28,415 nucleotides of DNA, taken from Chloroflexi bacterium UBA5177. Lineage in GTDB: Bacteria; Chloroflexota; UBA5177. The notes beneath the pieces were generated by a model, which worked only from the letters and a program-made list of their open reading frames with translations, did no database searches and was not told where the DNA came from. Every line of letters begins with the position of its first letter. Within the stretch, counting starts at the first letter, position 1. The position numbers and the translations under genes are program-made. This document shows, one piece after another, positions 16,841 to 24,627 of the stretch. The stretch lies in NCBI GenBank assembly GCA_002413265.1, contig DHWR01000165.1, positions 31,377-59,791 of the forward strand, in the 5' to 3' direction.

Positions 16841-19119
16841 GCCATCCTCGGTTTCTCTTGCAGGACCGGAACCCGTGCCTCATCGAGCATGACTCCAATG
16901 AGTCTCAGAGTCGCCATTTTGGAGTTGGGCTCCCGACTATGTTGCGGCCCTACGCACGAAGGGCATCCGTACTCGCAGGGGCATCGGGATATCATGTGAG
17001 CGGCGTTGCCAAGAAGCTGCCCGTGCATGTGAAACAGTCGCTTGCTAAATCCGATGCCGCCAGGCACCCGATCGTAAAGATACACGGTCGGCGCATTGGT
17101 GAATGTCGACTTGATCTCGGGCCAGACTGCAATGTCGGACGGATCGCACATGAGGAATAGTGGGGCCACTTGACCGAGCACCGTTGCCATGCCGAGCAGC
17201 CCACATTCCAGCTCGATGCGAGGCATGGTCTCGGCGACATGGACCGGCAAACGCAACCAGTAGGCGGTGGTGTGGAACGTGTCCTCAGCGAGGTGAATCT
17301 GTCCCCACCCCACGTTTTCATGCGTACCAAGTTTGATCTTCTTGAAGATAGTCGGCAGATACGTGACCGACACTTCGCCGTGAGTTCGGCCGTCAGCGTC
17401 GTCGAAGACCTCGAGGACGTTTACCTTCACGGCCAGCTCGGCGTCGGTGTAGTAATCGACATCGACGAGTCGAACAAACGCCTTTTTCTCCTCTACGTCT
17501 AGCCGCTCCACCTGGTACTGCTGTCCCTCATGGATGTAGATCGCTTCCTCGTGAACCATGCTGGGAGCGGAGACCCTATCAATTTCACCGACCACCCGAG
17601 CGGGCGGCCCCTGATCGACGATCACCACGTTGTCGGCCGCTGCCGTACGAAGACTGATCTCCTGCGCCGGGAAAGAGTCCGACATCCAATGCCATACTCC
17701 GTCCGCGTGATGAACTACTTCGTTCTGCTCGAGGAATCGCAGAATCTCAGCAGTTCCCTCCGGTCCAAACTGCTCGCCATCCTTAAATGGAAGCTCGAAA
17801 GCGGCGCACTTGATGTGATTGACCAGGATGATCAGGTTGTTGGGGTCGACCAGGCCCGATTCGGGGGACCGATCAAAGAAGTAGTCAGGATGAGTGGCAA
17901 GAAATTGATCCAGAGCGTTGCTGCTGGCAACGAGAATGGCGACCGAAGAATCGTTACGCCTGCCGGCGCGGCCCATCTGCTGCCAGGTGCTGGCAATCGT
18001 GCCCGGGAAGCCCGTGATTACACAGGCATCGAGGGCACCGATATCGATACCAAGCTCGAGGGCGTTCGTGGCCACGACGCCACGCACCGATCCGTCCCTC
18101 AGGCCCCGCTCAATCTCACGGCGCTGCAGCGGAAGATACCCACTCCGGTAGCCACGAATCGTGTCGCGTTCGCGATGGCCGAGACGTTCGCGTAGATAGC
18201 CGAGCAGGATCTCTACGCCAGTCCGGCTGCGCGTGAAAACCAAGGTCTGGATGCCATTTGTTACGAGTTCGGCGGCGAGGTCTCGGGCTGCAAACCGAGA
18301 GCTTCCACGAAGTCCCAGCTCGCGGTTCACGACCGGCGGATTGTAGATGAGCACGTGTTTCTTGCCCCGCGGGGCTCCATTACTGTCGACGAGCTCAATC
18401 GGCCGTTCAATGATCCGTTCTGCAAGCTCCCGTGGGTTGGCGATCGTGGCCGAGCAGCAGATGAACTGCGGATCCGAGCCGTAATACTTGCAGATTCGCT
18501 TGAGCCGTCGAAGTACATTTGTGACGTGACTTCCAAACACTCCGCGATAGACATGAAGCTCGTCCACAACGACGAAGCGTAAGTTTTCGAAAAGGCGGAT
18601 CCAACGCGTGTGGTGCGGCAGGATGCCCGTGTGAAGCATGTCAGGATTGGTGACCACGATGTGGCCCGCCGAGCGGATGGCTTTGCGGGCAGTTTGCGGC
18701 GTGTCCCCGTCGTACGTGAATGTTTTGATGTCCACGCCAAGCGCCGTAACAACGTCGTGCAGCTCGCTCACTTGATCCTGAGAGAGAGCCTTGGTCGGGA
18801 AAAGATACAGCGCCCTGGCAGAACTGTCGGCGACTATCGAGTTGAGTACCGGGACGTTGTAGCAGAGCGTCTTTCCCGACGCGGTTGGAGTCACCACCGC
18901 CACGTTCTTCCCGGCGAGCACGGCGTCGATTGCCTCTAGTTGATGGGAATAGAGACGGGAAATGCCTCCCCTACGAAAAGCCTCCACGATCCTCCCGTCT
19001 ATTTGGGCCGGAAAATCCTCGAAGTGCGCATCGCATGCGGGAAGCTCGCGGTAGGCGGCGACATTTACGGCTATCTGAGGGTCGGTGAGGAAACGCTCGA
19101 CGACCTGGTCGACGTTCAC
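16837..19119 (-). CDS. mrfA: MrfA (YprA)-like superfamily 2 helicase with DUF1998 cysteine domain
   Basis: 760 aa, matching YprA/MrfA in length. Helicase motifs are Q-like SRLYSHQLEAID, Walker A TPTASGKT (77-84), DELH box (186-189), SAT (223-225), ATNALELGIDIG and QQMGRAGRRND. The C-terminal DUF1998 region carries four cysteines in CPCEYGCPSC (713, 715, 719, 722), the CxCx3Cx2C metal site of this family. In B. subtilis MrfA unwinds DNA at mitomycin C adducts or crosslinks in a UvrABC-independent route with MrfB. The start is GTG 19119, with AAAGG about nine bases upstream. It lies 62 bases after pyrB with no terminator and overlaps mrfB, suggesting one operon. Confidence 0.93.
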   Translation of the reverse strand: MNVDQVVERFLTDPQIAVNVAAYRELPACDAHFEDFPAQIDGRIVEAFRRGGISRLYSHQLEAIDAVLAGKNVAVVTPTASGKTLCYNVPVLNSIVADSSARALYLFPTKALSQDQVSELHDVVTALGVDIKTFTYDGDTPQTARKAIRSAGHIVVTNPDMLHTGILPHHTRWIRLFENLRFVVVDELHVYRGVFGSHVTNVLRRLKRICKYYGSDPQFICCSATIANPRELAERIIERPIELVDSNGAPRGKKHVLIYNPPVVNRELGLRGSSRFAARDLAAELVTNGIQTLVFTRSRTGVEILLGYLRERLGHRERDTIRGYRSGYLPLQRREIERGLRDGSVRGVVATNALELGIDIGALDACVITGFPGTIASTWQQMGRAGRRNDSSVAILVASSNALDQFLATHPDYFFDRSPESGLVDPNNLIILVNHIKCAAFELPFKDGEQFGPEGTAEILRFLEQNEVVHHADGVWHWMSDSFPAQEISLRTAAADNVVIVDQGPPARVVGEIDRVSAPSMVHEEAIYIHEGQQYQVERLDVEEKKAFVRLVDVDYYTDAELAVKVNVLEVFDDADGRTHGEVSVTYLPTIFKKIKLGTHENVGWGQIHLAEDTFHTTAYWLRLPVHVAETMPRIELECGLLGMATVLGQVAPLFLMCDPSDIAVWPEIKSTFTNAPTVYLYDRVPGGIGFSKRLFHMHGQLLGNAAHMISRCPCEYGCPSCVGPQHSREPNSKMATLRLIGVMLDEARVPVLQEKPRMA

Positions 19120-19181
19120 GTCGGGTCGCCTTTCTAGCTCAGCACGTGAGGACTAATCGTAATTGCAGCCAGAGTGCGATG

Positions 19182-20159
19182 TCATGAAGTGTGTCCGTTG
19201 ATGGGGGTGGAAGAGGACACGGTGGCAGGCACGAGGTCGCGACCAAGGCATCCGGCAAGCAGCGCCATGCGAATGAACACTCCGTTTTGGGCTTGACGGA
19301 AGTATGCGGCTCGCGGGTCCCCATCGACATCAACCGTTATCTCATCCACTCTGGGAAGCGGGTGCATCACGATAGCGTTCTTGCGGAGTGTCTTCAGCAG
19401 CTCCCGATCGACCACGTACACTCCTCGAGCGGACAGGTAGTCCTCGGAGCGGTCGCCAAATCGTTCTTTCTGAATTCTGGTTTGGTAGAGAACATCGACC
19501 TCTCCAACGACTTCCCGCAGGTCGGATTCCTCGGTCCACCTAACGTCGTGCCGCGAGAGGTAATCCTTTATGTCTTCGCGCATGCGTACCACCTCCGGAG
19601 CCACCATGTAGACCCGAACATTGCGGTACTTGGCCAGCAAGTAACAAAGTGAACGCACCGTACGACCGTTTGCCAGGTCCCCGACAACCGCGATAGTGAG
19701 GTTGTCGATGCCGCCGAGCTCTTTCTCGATGGTGTAGAGATCGAGAAAGGCCTGCGTGGGATGCTGACCAGTGCCATCGCCCGCATTTACGATTGGAACT
19801 CTCGAAATGTCAGCGGCTCGTCGAGCTGCACCACTCTCGTAATGGCGCATGACGATGACATCGGCATATCCGTTCATGATCCGTATGGTGTCTTCCAGGG
19901 TCTCCCCTTTGGACACCGACGAGAATTGTCGCGCGTTCTCCGTCGATATGACGCTGCCACCCAGGCGAAGCATTGCTGTCTCGAAAGAGAAACGGGTTCG
20001 GGTGCTTTCCTCGTAGAACAGAGAGGCCATGATGCACCCATCGAGAAGTTTGCTACCCCCGTCTTCCACGACCTTTTCCATGACGCGAGCGGTCGAGAAG
20101 AGCTCTTCCAGCATCCCTCGATTGAAGTCCTGCGCCTCTACAACGTGATGCAATCTCAA
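19182..20159 (-). CDS. pyrB: Aspartate carbamoyltransferase catalytic subunit
   Basis: Joins carbamoyl phosphate and aspartate, the committed step of pyrimidine synthesis. I choose TTG 20159, with GAGGAG six bases upstream, giving 325 aa that begins RLHHVVEAQDF. The open frame extends to 20390 but would pass through the hairpin at 20183-20200. Active-site motifs are STRTR (52-56), SVSKGET with Lys84, HPTQ (133-136), GDLANGRTVRSL and MHPLPRVDEI. The tail after the final helix is slightly long (PATVSSSTPINGHTS). No pyrI, pyrC or pyrR gene is adjacent. The gene heads a likely operon with mrfA, mrfB and galU. Its leader holds a candidate attenuator and an overlapping leader reading frame. Confidence 0.95.
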   Translation of the reverse strand: MRLHHVVEAQDFNRGMLEELFSTARVMEKVVEDGGSKLLDGCIMASLFYEESTRTRFSFETAMLRLGGSVISTENARQFSSVSKGETLEDTIRIMNGYADVIVMRHYESGAARRAADISRVPIVNAGDGTGQHPTQAFLDLYTIEKELGGIDNLTIAVVGDLANGRTVRSLCYLLAKYRNVRVYMVAPEVVRMREDIKDYLSRHDVRWTEESDLREVVGEVDVLYQTRIQKERFGDRSEDYLSARGVYVVDRELLKTLRKNAIVMHPLPRVDEITVDVDGDPRAAYFRQAQNGVFIRMALLAGCLGRDLVPATVSSSTPINGHTS

Positions 20160-20245
20160 CCGTCGCTCCTCACAAGAAAAAAGGAGGCCCAGAGGCCTCC
20201 GTGTTTTTGTGCTGCTAGCTGCTTTTCGTGGAACCGGTCTCTCAA
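20156..20245 (-). CDS. Possible pyrB leader peptide, 29 aa
   Basis: An in-frame TTG at 20245 opens a 29-codon frame that runs straight through the attenuator hairpin. It ends with TGA at 20158-20156, overlapping the pyrB TTG as TTGA. The two phenylalanine codons TTT TTT are the T-run of the terminator. AAGGAG lies upstream at 20263-20258, but the twelve-base spacing is longer than ideal. The layout recalls the pyrL leader of enterobacterial pyrBI, where ribosomes following polymerase prevent termination at low UTP. Translation is not proven, and this could be a chance frame. Confidence 0.3.
   Translation of the reverse strand: MRDRFHEKQLAAQKHGGLWASFFLVRSDG
20177..20200 (-). promoter_or_regulatory. 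Candidate transcription attenuator in the pyrB leader
   Basis: GGAGGCC-TCTG-GGCCTCC (20200-20183, minus strand) forms a seven-pair GC-rich hairpin followed directly by TTTTTT. It ends 23 bases before the pyrB TTG. The neighbouring gene on the other side is divergent, so there is no upstream minus-strand gene for it to terminate. A plus-strand reading also shows a T-run three bases past the stem, so it is formally bidirectional. A second stem, GCAGAG-AACG-CTCTGC (about 20284-20269), lies earlier in the leader. Its CAGAG could alternatively pair with the CTCTG at the attenuator loop. Confidence 0.65.
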
Positions 20246-20289
20246 TCCGACGCGCCGCTCCTTCGCGCAGAGCGTTCTCTGCTGCAGGC

Positions 20290-20319
20290 ATTGTACGGGC
20301 GCGGACACCTGTCCGGCAA
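20290..20319 (-). promoter_or_regulatory. pyrB: Candidate pyrB promoter with a dyad in the spacer
   Basis: TTGCCG (20319-20314) and TACAAT (20295-20290) on the minus strand are 18 bases apart, matching four and five consensus positions. The predicted start near 20283 gives a leader of about 124 bases including the attenuator. An inverted repeat CGGACA-CC-TGTCCG (20302-20315) lies in the spacer and touches the -35, a plausible repressor site. The match is fair rather than strong. Confidence 0.4.
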
Positions 20320-20341
20320 TGCGGGGACGGTACTCTGTGAG

Positions 20342-21235
20342 ATGGCATCGGAGCGCATAGTCGTCCGGCAAGCTGCGCCCGCAGACACAAGCGCCATGCT
20401 GGAAATCACCCGAAATGTATGGGAGGGCAGCGACTACGTTCCCTTCGTGTGGGACAAGTGGCTGGCGGACGGAAGCGGACACCTGACCGTGGCCATACGC
20501 GCTGGCATTGTGTGCGGATTGATGCACGTTGAGATTCAGTCCGACGGGACCGCGTGGGCTGAGGGCATACGAGTACGCGAAGATCTGCAGAGCAGGGGAA
20601 TTGGCAGTGGGCTGCTTACCGAGGGAATATCCTGGGCGCGCCAGGCCGGCAGTCGACGCATGAGGCTTTCGACTTACGGGGCAAATCCCTCCAGCAATCG
20701 ACTTGCCGAAAATGCGGGCTTTCTGGAGGTGGAGCGAATGCGTTCGTTGGCTGTCGAGCCGGCCTCCGTCACGGCTTCAGACGGCTACACCCTTGCCCTA
20801 CCCGCGGACATCGACGACGTGTGGGATGTCGTGTCGGGTCACCGCGGGGTGCCAGCCCTCTACAGCGAAGGCTGGACGGCTTACACGCTGGATCGTCGCA
20901 GGCTCGCGCTCCTGCTCGCGGATCACTCGGTTCTCATGTCGAAGGCTGGTCCGTCAAAGGGAATGGCTATTGCAACCAGCCGTCCAGTACGGCCGGTGCT
21001 GCGCTTCGGCTACCTCTCGGGACATAAAGAGGATGTAGTCGGGCTGGTGAAGACGCTATTGGCGAGAGCAGCGAGCGCGCACATGACCCGCGTTTCGGCA
21101 GTCCTCAGACTTGAGCCGGACGTTGCCGATATTCTCGAATCTCTCGGATTCCGCAATCCAGATGCCGCCGAGATGATTGTCTACGCGCTTGATCTGGAAG
21201 CGCGCCCTGCGAAAGAACGTCTCAGTGGCCGGTAG
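20342..21235 (+). CDS. GNAT family N-acetyltransferase, two-domain
   Basis: 298 aa from ATG 20342, which starts at MASERIVVRQAAPADTSAM, the usual GNAT beginning. A longer frame to 20228 would extend over the pyrB promoter region. Residues about 6-130 form a complete GNAT domain with the acetyl-CoA loop motif RVREDLQSRGIGSGLL (78-93) and the following YGANPSSNRLAENAGF segment. The second half (about 150-290) resembles a degenerate second GNAT fold (LGFRNPDAAEMIVY) without a clear CoA loop. The acceptor substrate is unknown. It diverges from pyrB, and its last 14 bases overlap the end of the convergent metallopeptidase gene. Confidence 0.85.
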   Translation: MASERIVVRQAAPADTSAMLEITRNVWEGSDYVPFVWDKWLADGSGHLTVAIRAGIVCGLMHVEIQSDGTAWAEGIRVREDLQSRGIGSGLLTEGISWARQAGSRRMRLSTYGANPSSNRLAENAGFLEVERMRSLAVEPASVTASDGYTLALPADIDDVWDVVSGHRGVPALYSEGWTAYTLDRRRLALLLADHSVLMSKAGPSKGMAIATSRPVRPVLRFGYLSGHKEDVVGLVKTLLARAASAHMTRVSAVLRLEPDVADILESLGFRNPDAAEMIVYALDLEARPAKERLSGR

Positions 21236-22577
21236 GCTGCCTCTCGCCGCTTGGAGTAACCGAGGCGCTCGCCATAAAAAGTGCTGGTACTTGATTCGAT
21301 CCAAGAGCTGGGGCATTGGAAGCTGCCAGGGTAGCGCTATCGTACGTCTCGCCGAAGTTGCCGATCTGAGCGCCGGCAATTCCCTTGACATTGGGTCTAA
21401 ACCATGCGATTCGCGGCCGCGCCAGATCCTCGCTTGAAGTAGCGACAAGAGCCACGAAGAGTGAGGAGCTTTTTGTTTTCAGTGTGACGCGAAGGGCGCC
21501 CGAGCCGCTCGATCTAAGTGTCACGAAGGATTGAGACCATGGACGTACTCGAAGGGACGGCGAGGACCAGGGAGGCGCGTCAGAACGAATCGTCACGGCA
21601 GAGACCAGAGACGCCTGTTGGATGTGTTGCAGGCCGAGGCGTCCGACCCATCGTTGTGGCGTGGCCCCGGAAGTAACCAAATCCGCTCCCCCCTGGGCGA
21701 ACGCCGAGCGCACGCTGGCCGAAGGCCGGCGAGCCCGGAGGGCGCGATCGATCTCCTCGAGCCCGGAACCCGGAGATCGGATGACCGCTCGCGCGATGGA
21801 GGAGCCATAGCGGCGGACCAGGTCGCAAACAAAAAGTCCGGCGCGGCCGTATGCGACACGGGCGTGCCGAACTAGGAAGCGATCGCCCTCGACAAGACTG
21901 TTTATGGACCAGCCCGGATCGGATGCAGCGGCCTTGACCTTCAGGACATCCCTCTGTGTCCAGAAGCCATTGGCCATCTGCGCATAGAAAGCAAGACCTT
22001 CATTAAGCCACGACTCCTGAGGGGGAAGATGCCTGTCCAACACGCGAATGCGAAAGTTGATCAAATGCTGCAGCTCATGCGCCGCCGCTTCCTCGACATC
22101 AGCCATCTCAGAGACATCCGGCATTAGGTACGGCGGGCGTACATAGATGACGTTTGCATGGTTGGAGTGCGCCGGATCGGACGGAAGGATATCGTTTTCG
22201 TCGAAGTATCCGAGCGTCATGGAATCGAGCGGGCTGAGCAGGACAACGACCTTCCGGAAATTACGTGGGTGGCCGAATTCTCGGAGATCGGTGGGAATGA
22301 TGCGATGCTCGAGATCGGAGACGAGTGATTTCGCCTGATCAGGAGGCACGGCCGCGGTACCGCAGGCATAGAGCTCCACTCGGGGGGACTTGCTCTCGCT
22401 CACGCACGCAGCCCGTCGAGGGCCATTGGGACTGGCAAGCCAAAAATGCTGCACGGAAGGCGCCGCGTGCGAGGCGTGAACCGGCAGCAAGCCCGACACG
22501 AGCAGAAAGGCGAGTCCTGTGCCGCGTCGGAACGGAATCTTAAGAATTCTCCGGTGGCCACGCGGGACGAGGAACAC
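21222..22577 (-). CDS. Secreted zinc metallopeptidase (HExxH gluzincin, M30/hyicolysin-like)
   Basis: 451 aa from the GTG at 22577, which follows GGGG at about six bases and starts a clean signal peptide: basic RGHRRILKIPFRRG, hydrophobic GLAFLLVSGLLPV, and ASHA-A as a likely cleavage site near residue 38. The frame stays open to 22691, but a start there would run into mnmG. The zinc motif is HELQH (His167, Glu168, His171) in EEAAAHELQHLINF, with the third ligand expected at Glu193 in SWLNEGLAFYAQ. This pattern resembles M30-type peptidases. The C-terminal 200 residues are Ser/Ala-rich and beta-like. The protein is probably exported. The substrate is unknown, and the exact peptidase family is tentative. 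Confidence 0.7.
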   Translation of the reverse strand: MFLVPRGHRRILKIPFRRGTGLAFLLVSGLLPVHASHAAPSVQHFWLASPNGPRRAACVSESKSPRVELYACGTAAVPPDQAKSLVSDLEHRIIPTDLREFGHPRNFRKVVVLLSPLDSMTLGYFDENDILPSDPAHSNHANVIYVRPPYLMPDVSEMADVEEAAAHELQHLINFRIRVLDRHLPPQESWLNEGLAFYAQMANGFWTQRDVLKVKAAASDPGWSINSLVEGDRFLVRHARVAYGRAGLFVCDLVRRYGSSIARAVIRSPGSGLEEIDRALRARRPSASVRSAFAQGGADLVTSGATPQRWVGRLGLQHIQQASLVSAVTIRSDAPPWSSPSLRVRPWSQSFVTLRSSGSGALRVTLKTKSSSLFVALVATSSEDLARPRIAWFRPNVKGIAGAQIGNFGETYDSATLAASNAPALGSNQVPALFMASASVTPSGERQPTGH

Positions 22578-22643
22578 GCATACCCCAGGCCGAAACGGGT
22601 GAGCCCATTGATAGAATCGGTCAACTTTAGCAGTCAGGAAGTC

Positions 22644-24623
22644 ATGCAGACGTCTCCCGAATACGACGTGATCGTGATTGGAACCGGACATGCCGGTTGT
22701 GAGGCCGCGTTGGCTGCTGCTCGGATGGGCTGCCGAACTGCAGCCTTCACCCTCAATCTAGACACGACCGCCCTGATGCCTTGTAACCCCTCGGTCGGGG
22801 GGCCGGGGAAGGCACACCTGGTACGCGAGATCGACGCGCTTGGCGGCGAGATGGGGCGAAACACGGACCGTACAAGCATTCAAATCCGGATGCTGAACAC
22901 GAGTAAAGGCCCAGCCGTGCAGGCGCTTCGCGCGCAGAGCGACAAGAGAGCTTACGCGCAGTCGATGAAGGAAGTCCTCGAGTCGCAGCCAAACCTCGAC
23001 GTGAAACAAGCCGCCGTCGACGACATCATCATCAAAACTGTGGACGGGCTGGCCACTGCCTCAGGAGTCATAACCAGTGCCGGGACTCGGTATCACGCCC
23101 GCACGATCGTGCTGACCACCGGAACGTTCCTGAAGGGTCGTATCTGCATTGGCGATAGAACCATCCCCGCGGGCCGCGCCGGCGAGTTTCCGGCGGACAA
23201 TCTGTCGGCAAGTCTGGAGCGCTGCGGCTTCGTACTTGGAAGACTGAAGACAGGGACACCGCCCAGGATCGATGCGCGCAGCATTGACTACGGCCTGACC
23301 CGCGAGCAACCAGGAAGCGACGAACCACTGTTTTTCAGCTTTGACGCTCGAAGGGCGTTTCGGGAGGGACGCGAGGCGTCACCGACGTCTCGATCCCCGG
23401 TCGCGAGTCTGCGCGAAGAGACCGGCAACTCAGGAAGCACGTGGCGGGAGCAGCTCTCGTGCCATTTGGTGCAGACGAACGAACAAACGCACGAGATCAT
23501 TCGCTCCAATCTGGACCGAGCTCCCATGTTCAACGGCGGCATTACCAGTGTCGGTCCGAGGTACTGCCCGTCGATCGAAACCAAGATCGTTCGCTTCTCC
23601 GAAAAACCTTCCCATCACCTGTTCCTGGAACCCGAAGGATGGCATACGCGAGAGACCTACGTGCAAGGAGCCAACACCTCACTCCCAGAAGATGTCCAGC
23701 TCGAGATGTTGCGAAGCATACCGGCGCTGCGCCGATGCGAGATCATGCGAGCCGGCTATGCAATCGAATACGACTACCTTCCCGGAACGCAGGTTTCGCC
23801 GACTCTTGAGTCCAAGCCGCTCAAAAGTCTCTTTCTGGCCGGTCAGATCATGGGCACCACGGGATATGAGGAAGCGGGAGCTCTAGGAATCATCGCAGGC
23901 ATCAACGCGGCCCGGCGCGCCCGCAATTCGCCAGAGGTTGTATTGAGGCGCGATCAGGCCTACATTGGCGTTCTGATCGACGACCTTGTGACCAAGAGGA
24001 TGGATGAGCCCTATCGTATGCACACTTCACAGGCGGAGTTCAGGCTCTTGCTGCGACAGGACAACGCGGAAGAACGACTTGGTGAGCTTGCAGAGGAGCT
24101 GGGCCTAGTCGATGAGGAGCGCGCCTGCGAGCTGGCAGAACGCCGAGCAGCAATTGCTCGGAGCGTCAGCTCGCTCGGCACTGCTCATCTTTCACTCAGT
24201 CGAGATAACCTGCAGCGCCTGCGGGACATGGACGTGTCTCTCGCAAAGCGAAACGTGAGCGCGCGTGATCTGCTGGCGAGGCCGGGTATCGGGATGGAGC
24301 ACCTCCGGAAGCTCGGACTGGTCTCGGAAACACTGAGCCCCGAGGTAGAGCGAGAGGTTGAGACGGCGGTCAAGTACGACGGTTACATCTCGAGGCAAGA
24401 GGCCGAAGTTCAACGTCTGCACCGGTTGGAGGAACGAGCCATCCCTGAACATTTCGACTATGACTCAGTACGCGGTCTCAGAGCGGAGACTCAAGAGAGA
24501 TTGCAGAAAGTGCGTCCGCGCACCATCGGTCAAGCGTCGCGCATCGCCGGCGTGACCTCTTCGGATGTGGCCGTCCTGCTGGTGCGGCTCGAGGGCGAAA
24601 GACGCCACGTAGCGATGAGCTAG
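22644..24623 (+). CDS. mnmG: tRNA uridine-5-carboxymethylaminomethyl modification enzyme MnmG (GidA)
   Basis: FAD-dependent enzyme that works with MnmE (and folate) on U34 of certain tRNAs; 659 aa from ATG 22644, preceded by AGGA. The FAD loop is VIVIGTGHAGCEAALAAARM (10-29). Further motifs are NPSVGGPGKAHLVREIDALGG, RLKTGTPPRID, the catalytic Cys273 in SCHLVQTNEQTHEII, GPRYCPSIETKIVRF, HLFLEPEG and GYEEAGALGIIAGINAA. It is 30-40 residues longer than usual because of an extra, polar and Arg/Ser-rich segment at about 235-268 just before the catalytic Cys. The C-terminal helical MnmE-binding domain is present. mnmE and rsmG are not visible beside it. The upstream frame to 22446 is not part of the gene. 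Confidence 0.97.
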   Translation: MQTSPEYDVIVIGTGHAGCEAALAAARMGCRTAAFTLNLDTTALMPCNPSVGGPGKAHLVREIDALGGEMGRNTDRTSIQIRMLNTSKGPAVQALRAQSDKRAYAQSMKEVLESQPNLDVKQAAVDDIIIKTVDGLATASGVITSAGTRYHARTIVLTTGTFLKGRICIGDRTIPAGRAGEFPADNLSASLERCGFVLGRLKTGTPPRIDARSIDYGLTREQPGSDEPLFFSFDARRAFREGREASPTSRSPVASLREETGNSGSTWREQLSCHLVQTNEQTHEIIRSNLDRAPMFNGGITSVGPRYCPSIETKIVRFSEKPSHHLFLEPEGWHTRETYVQGANTSLPEDVQLEMLRSIPALRRCEIMRAGYAIEYDYLPGTQVSPTLESKPLKSLFLAGQIMGTTGYEEAGALGIIAGINAARRARNSPEVVLRRDQAYIGVLIDDLVTKRMDEPYRMHTSQAEFRLLLRQDNAEERLGELAEELGLVDEERACELAERRAAIARSVSSLGTAHLSLSRDNLQRLRDMDVSLAKRNVSARDLLARPGIGMEHLRKLGLVSETLSPEVEREVETAVKYDGYISRQEAEVQRLHRLEERAIPEHFDYDSVRGLRAETQERLQKVRPRTIGQASRIAGVTSSDVAVLLVRLEGERRHVAMS

Positions 24624-24627
24624 CTGC

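Noticed and set aside
15701..16999. Plus-strand open frame of 432 codons opposite mrfB
   Set aside because: It lies almost wholly antisense to mrfB, whose DEDD motifs are clear. Its translation has no recognisable domain and reads like a reverse-frame shadow in GC-rich DNA.
20201..20289. PyrR binding loop in the pyrB leader
   Set aside because: GAGAGACCGGTT and CAGAGA fragments recall parts of the PyrR element, but the conserved hairpin and loop order is not there.
20160..20390. N-terminal extension of PyrB upstream of TTG 20159
   Set aside because: It is encoded across the hairpin, the candidate promoter and the GNAT start region. GAGGAG directly precedes TTG 20159.
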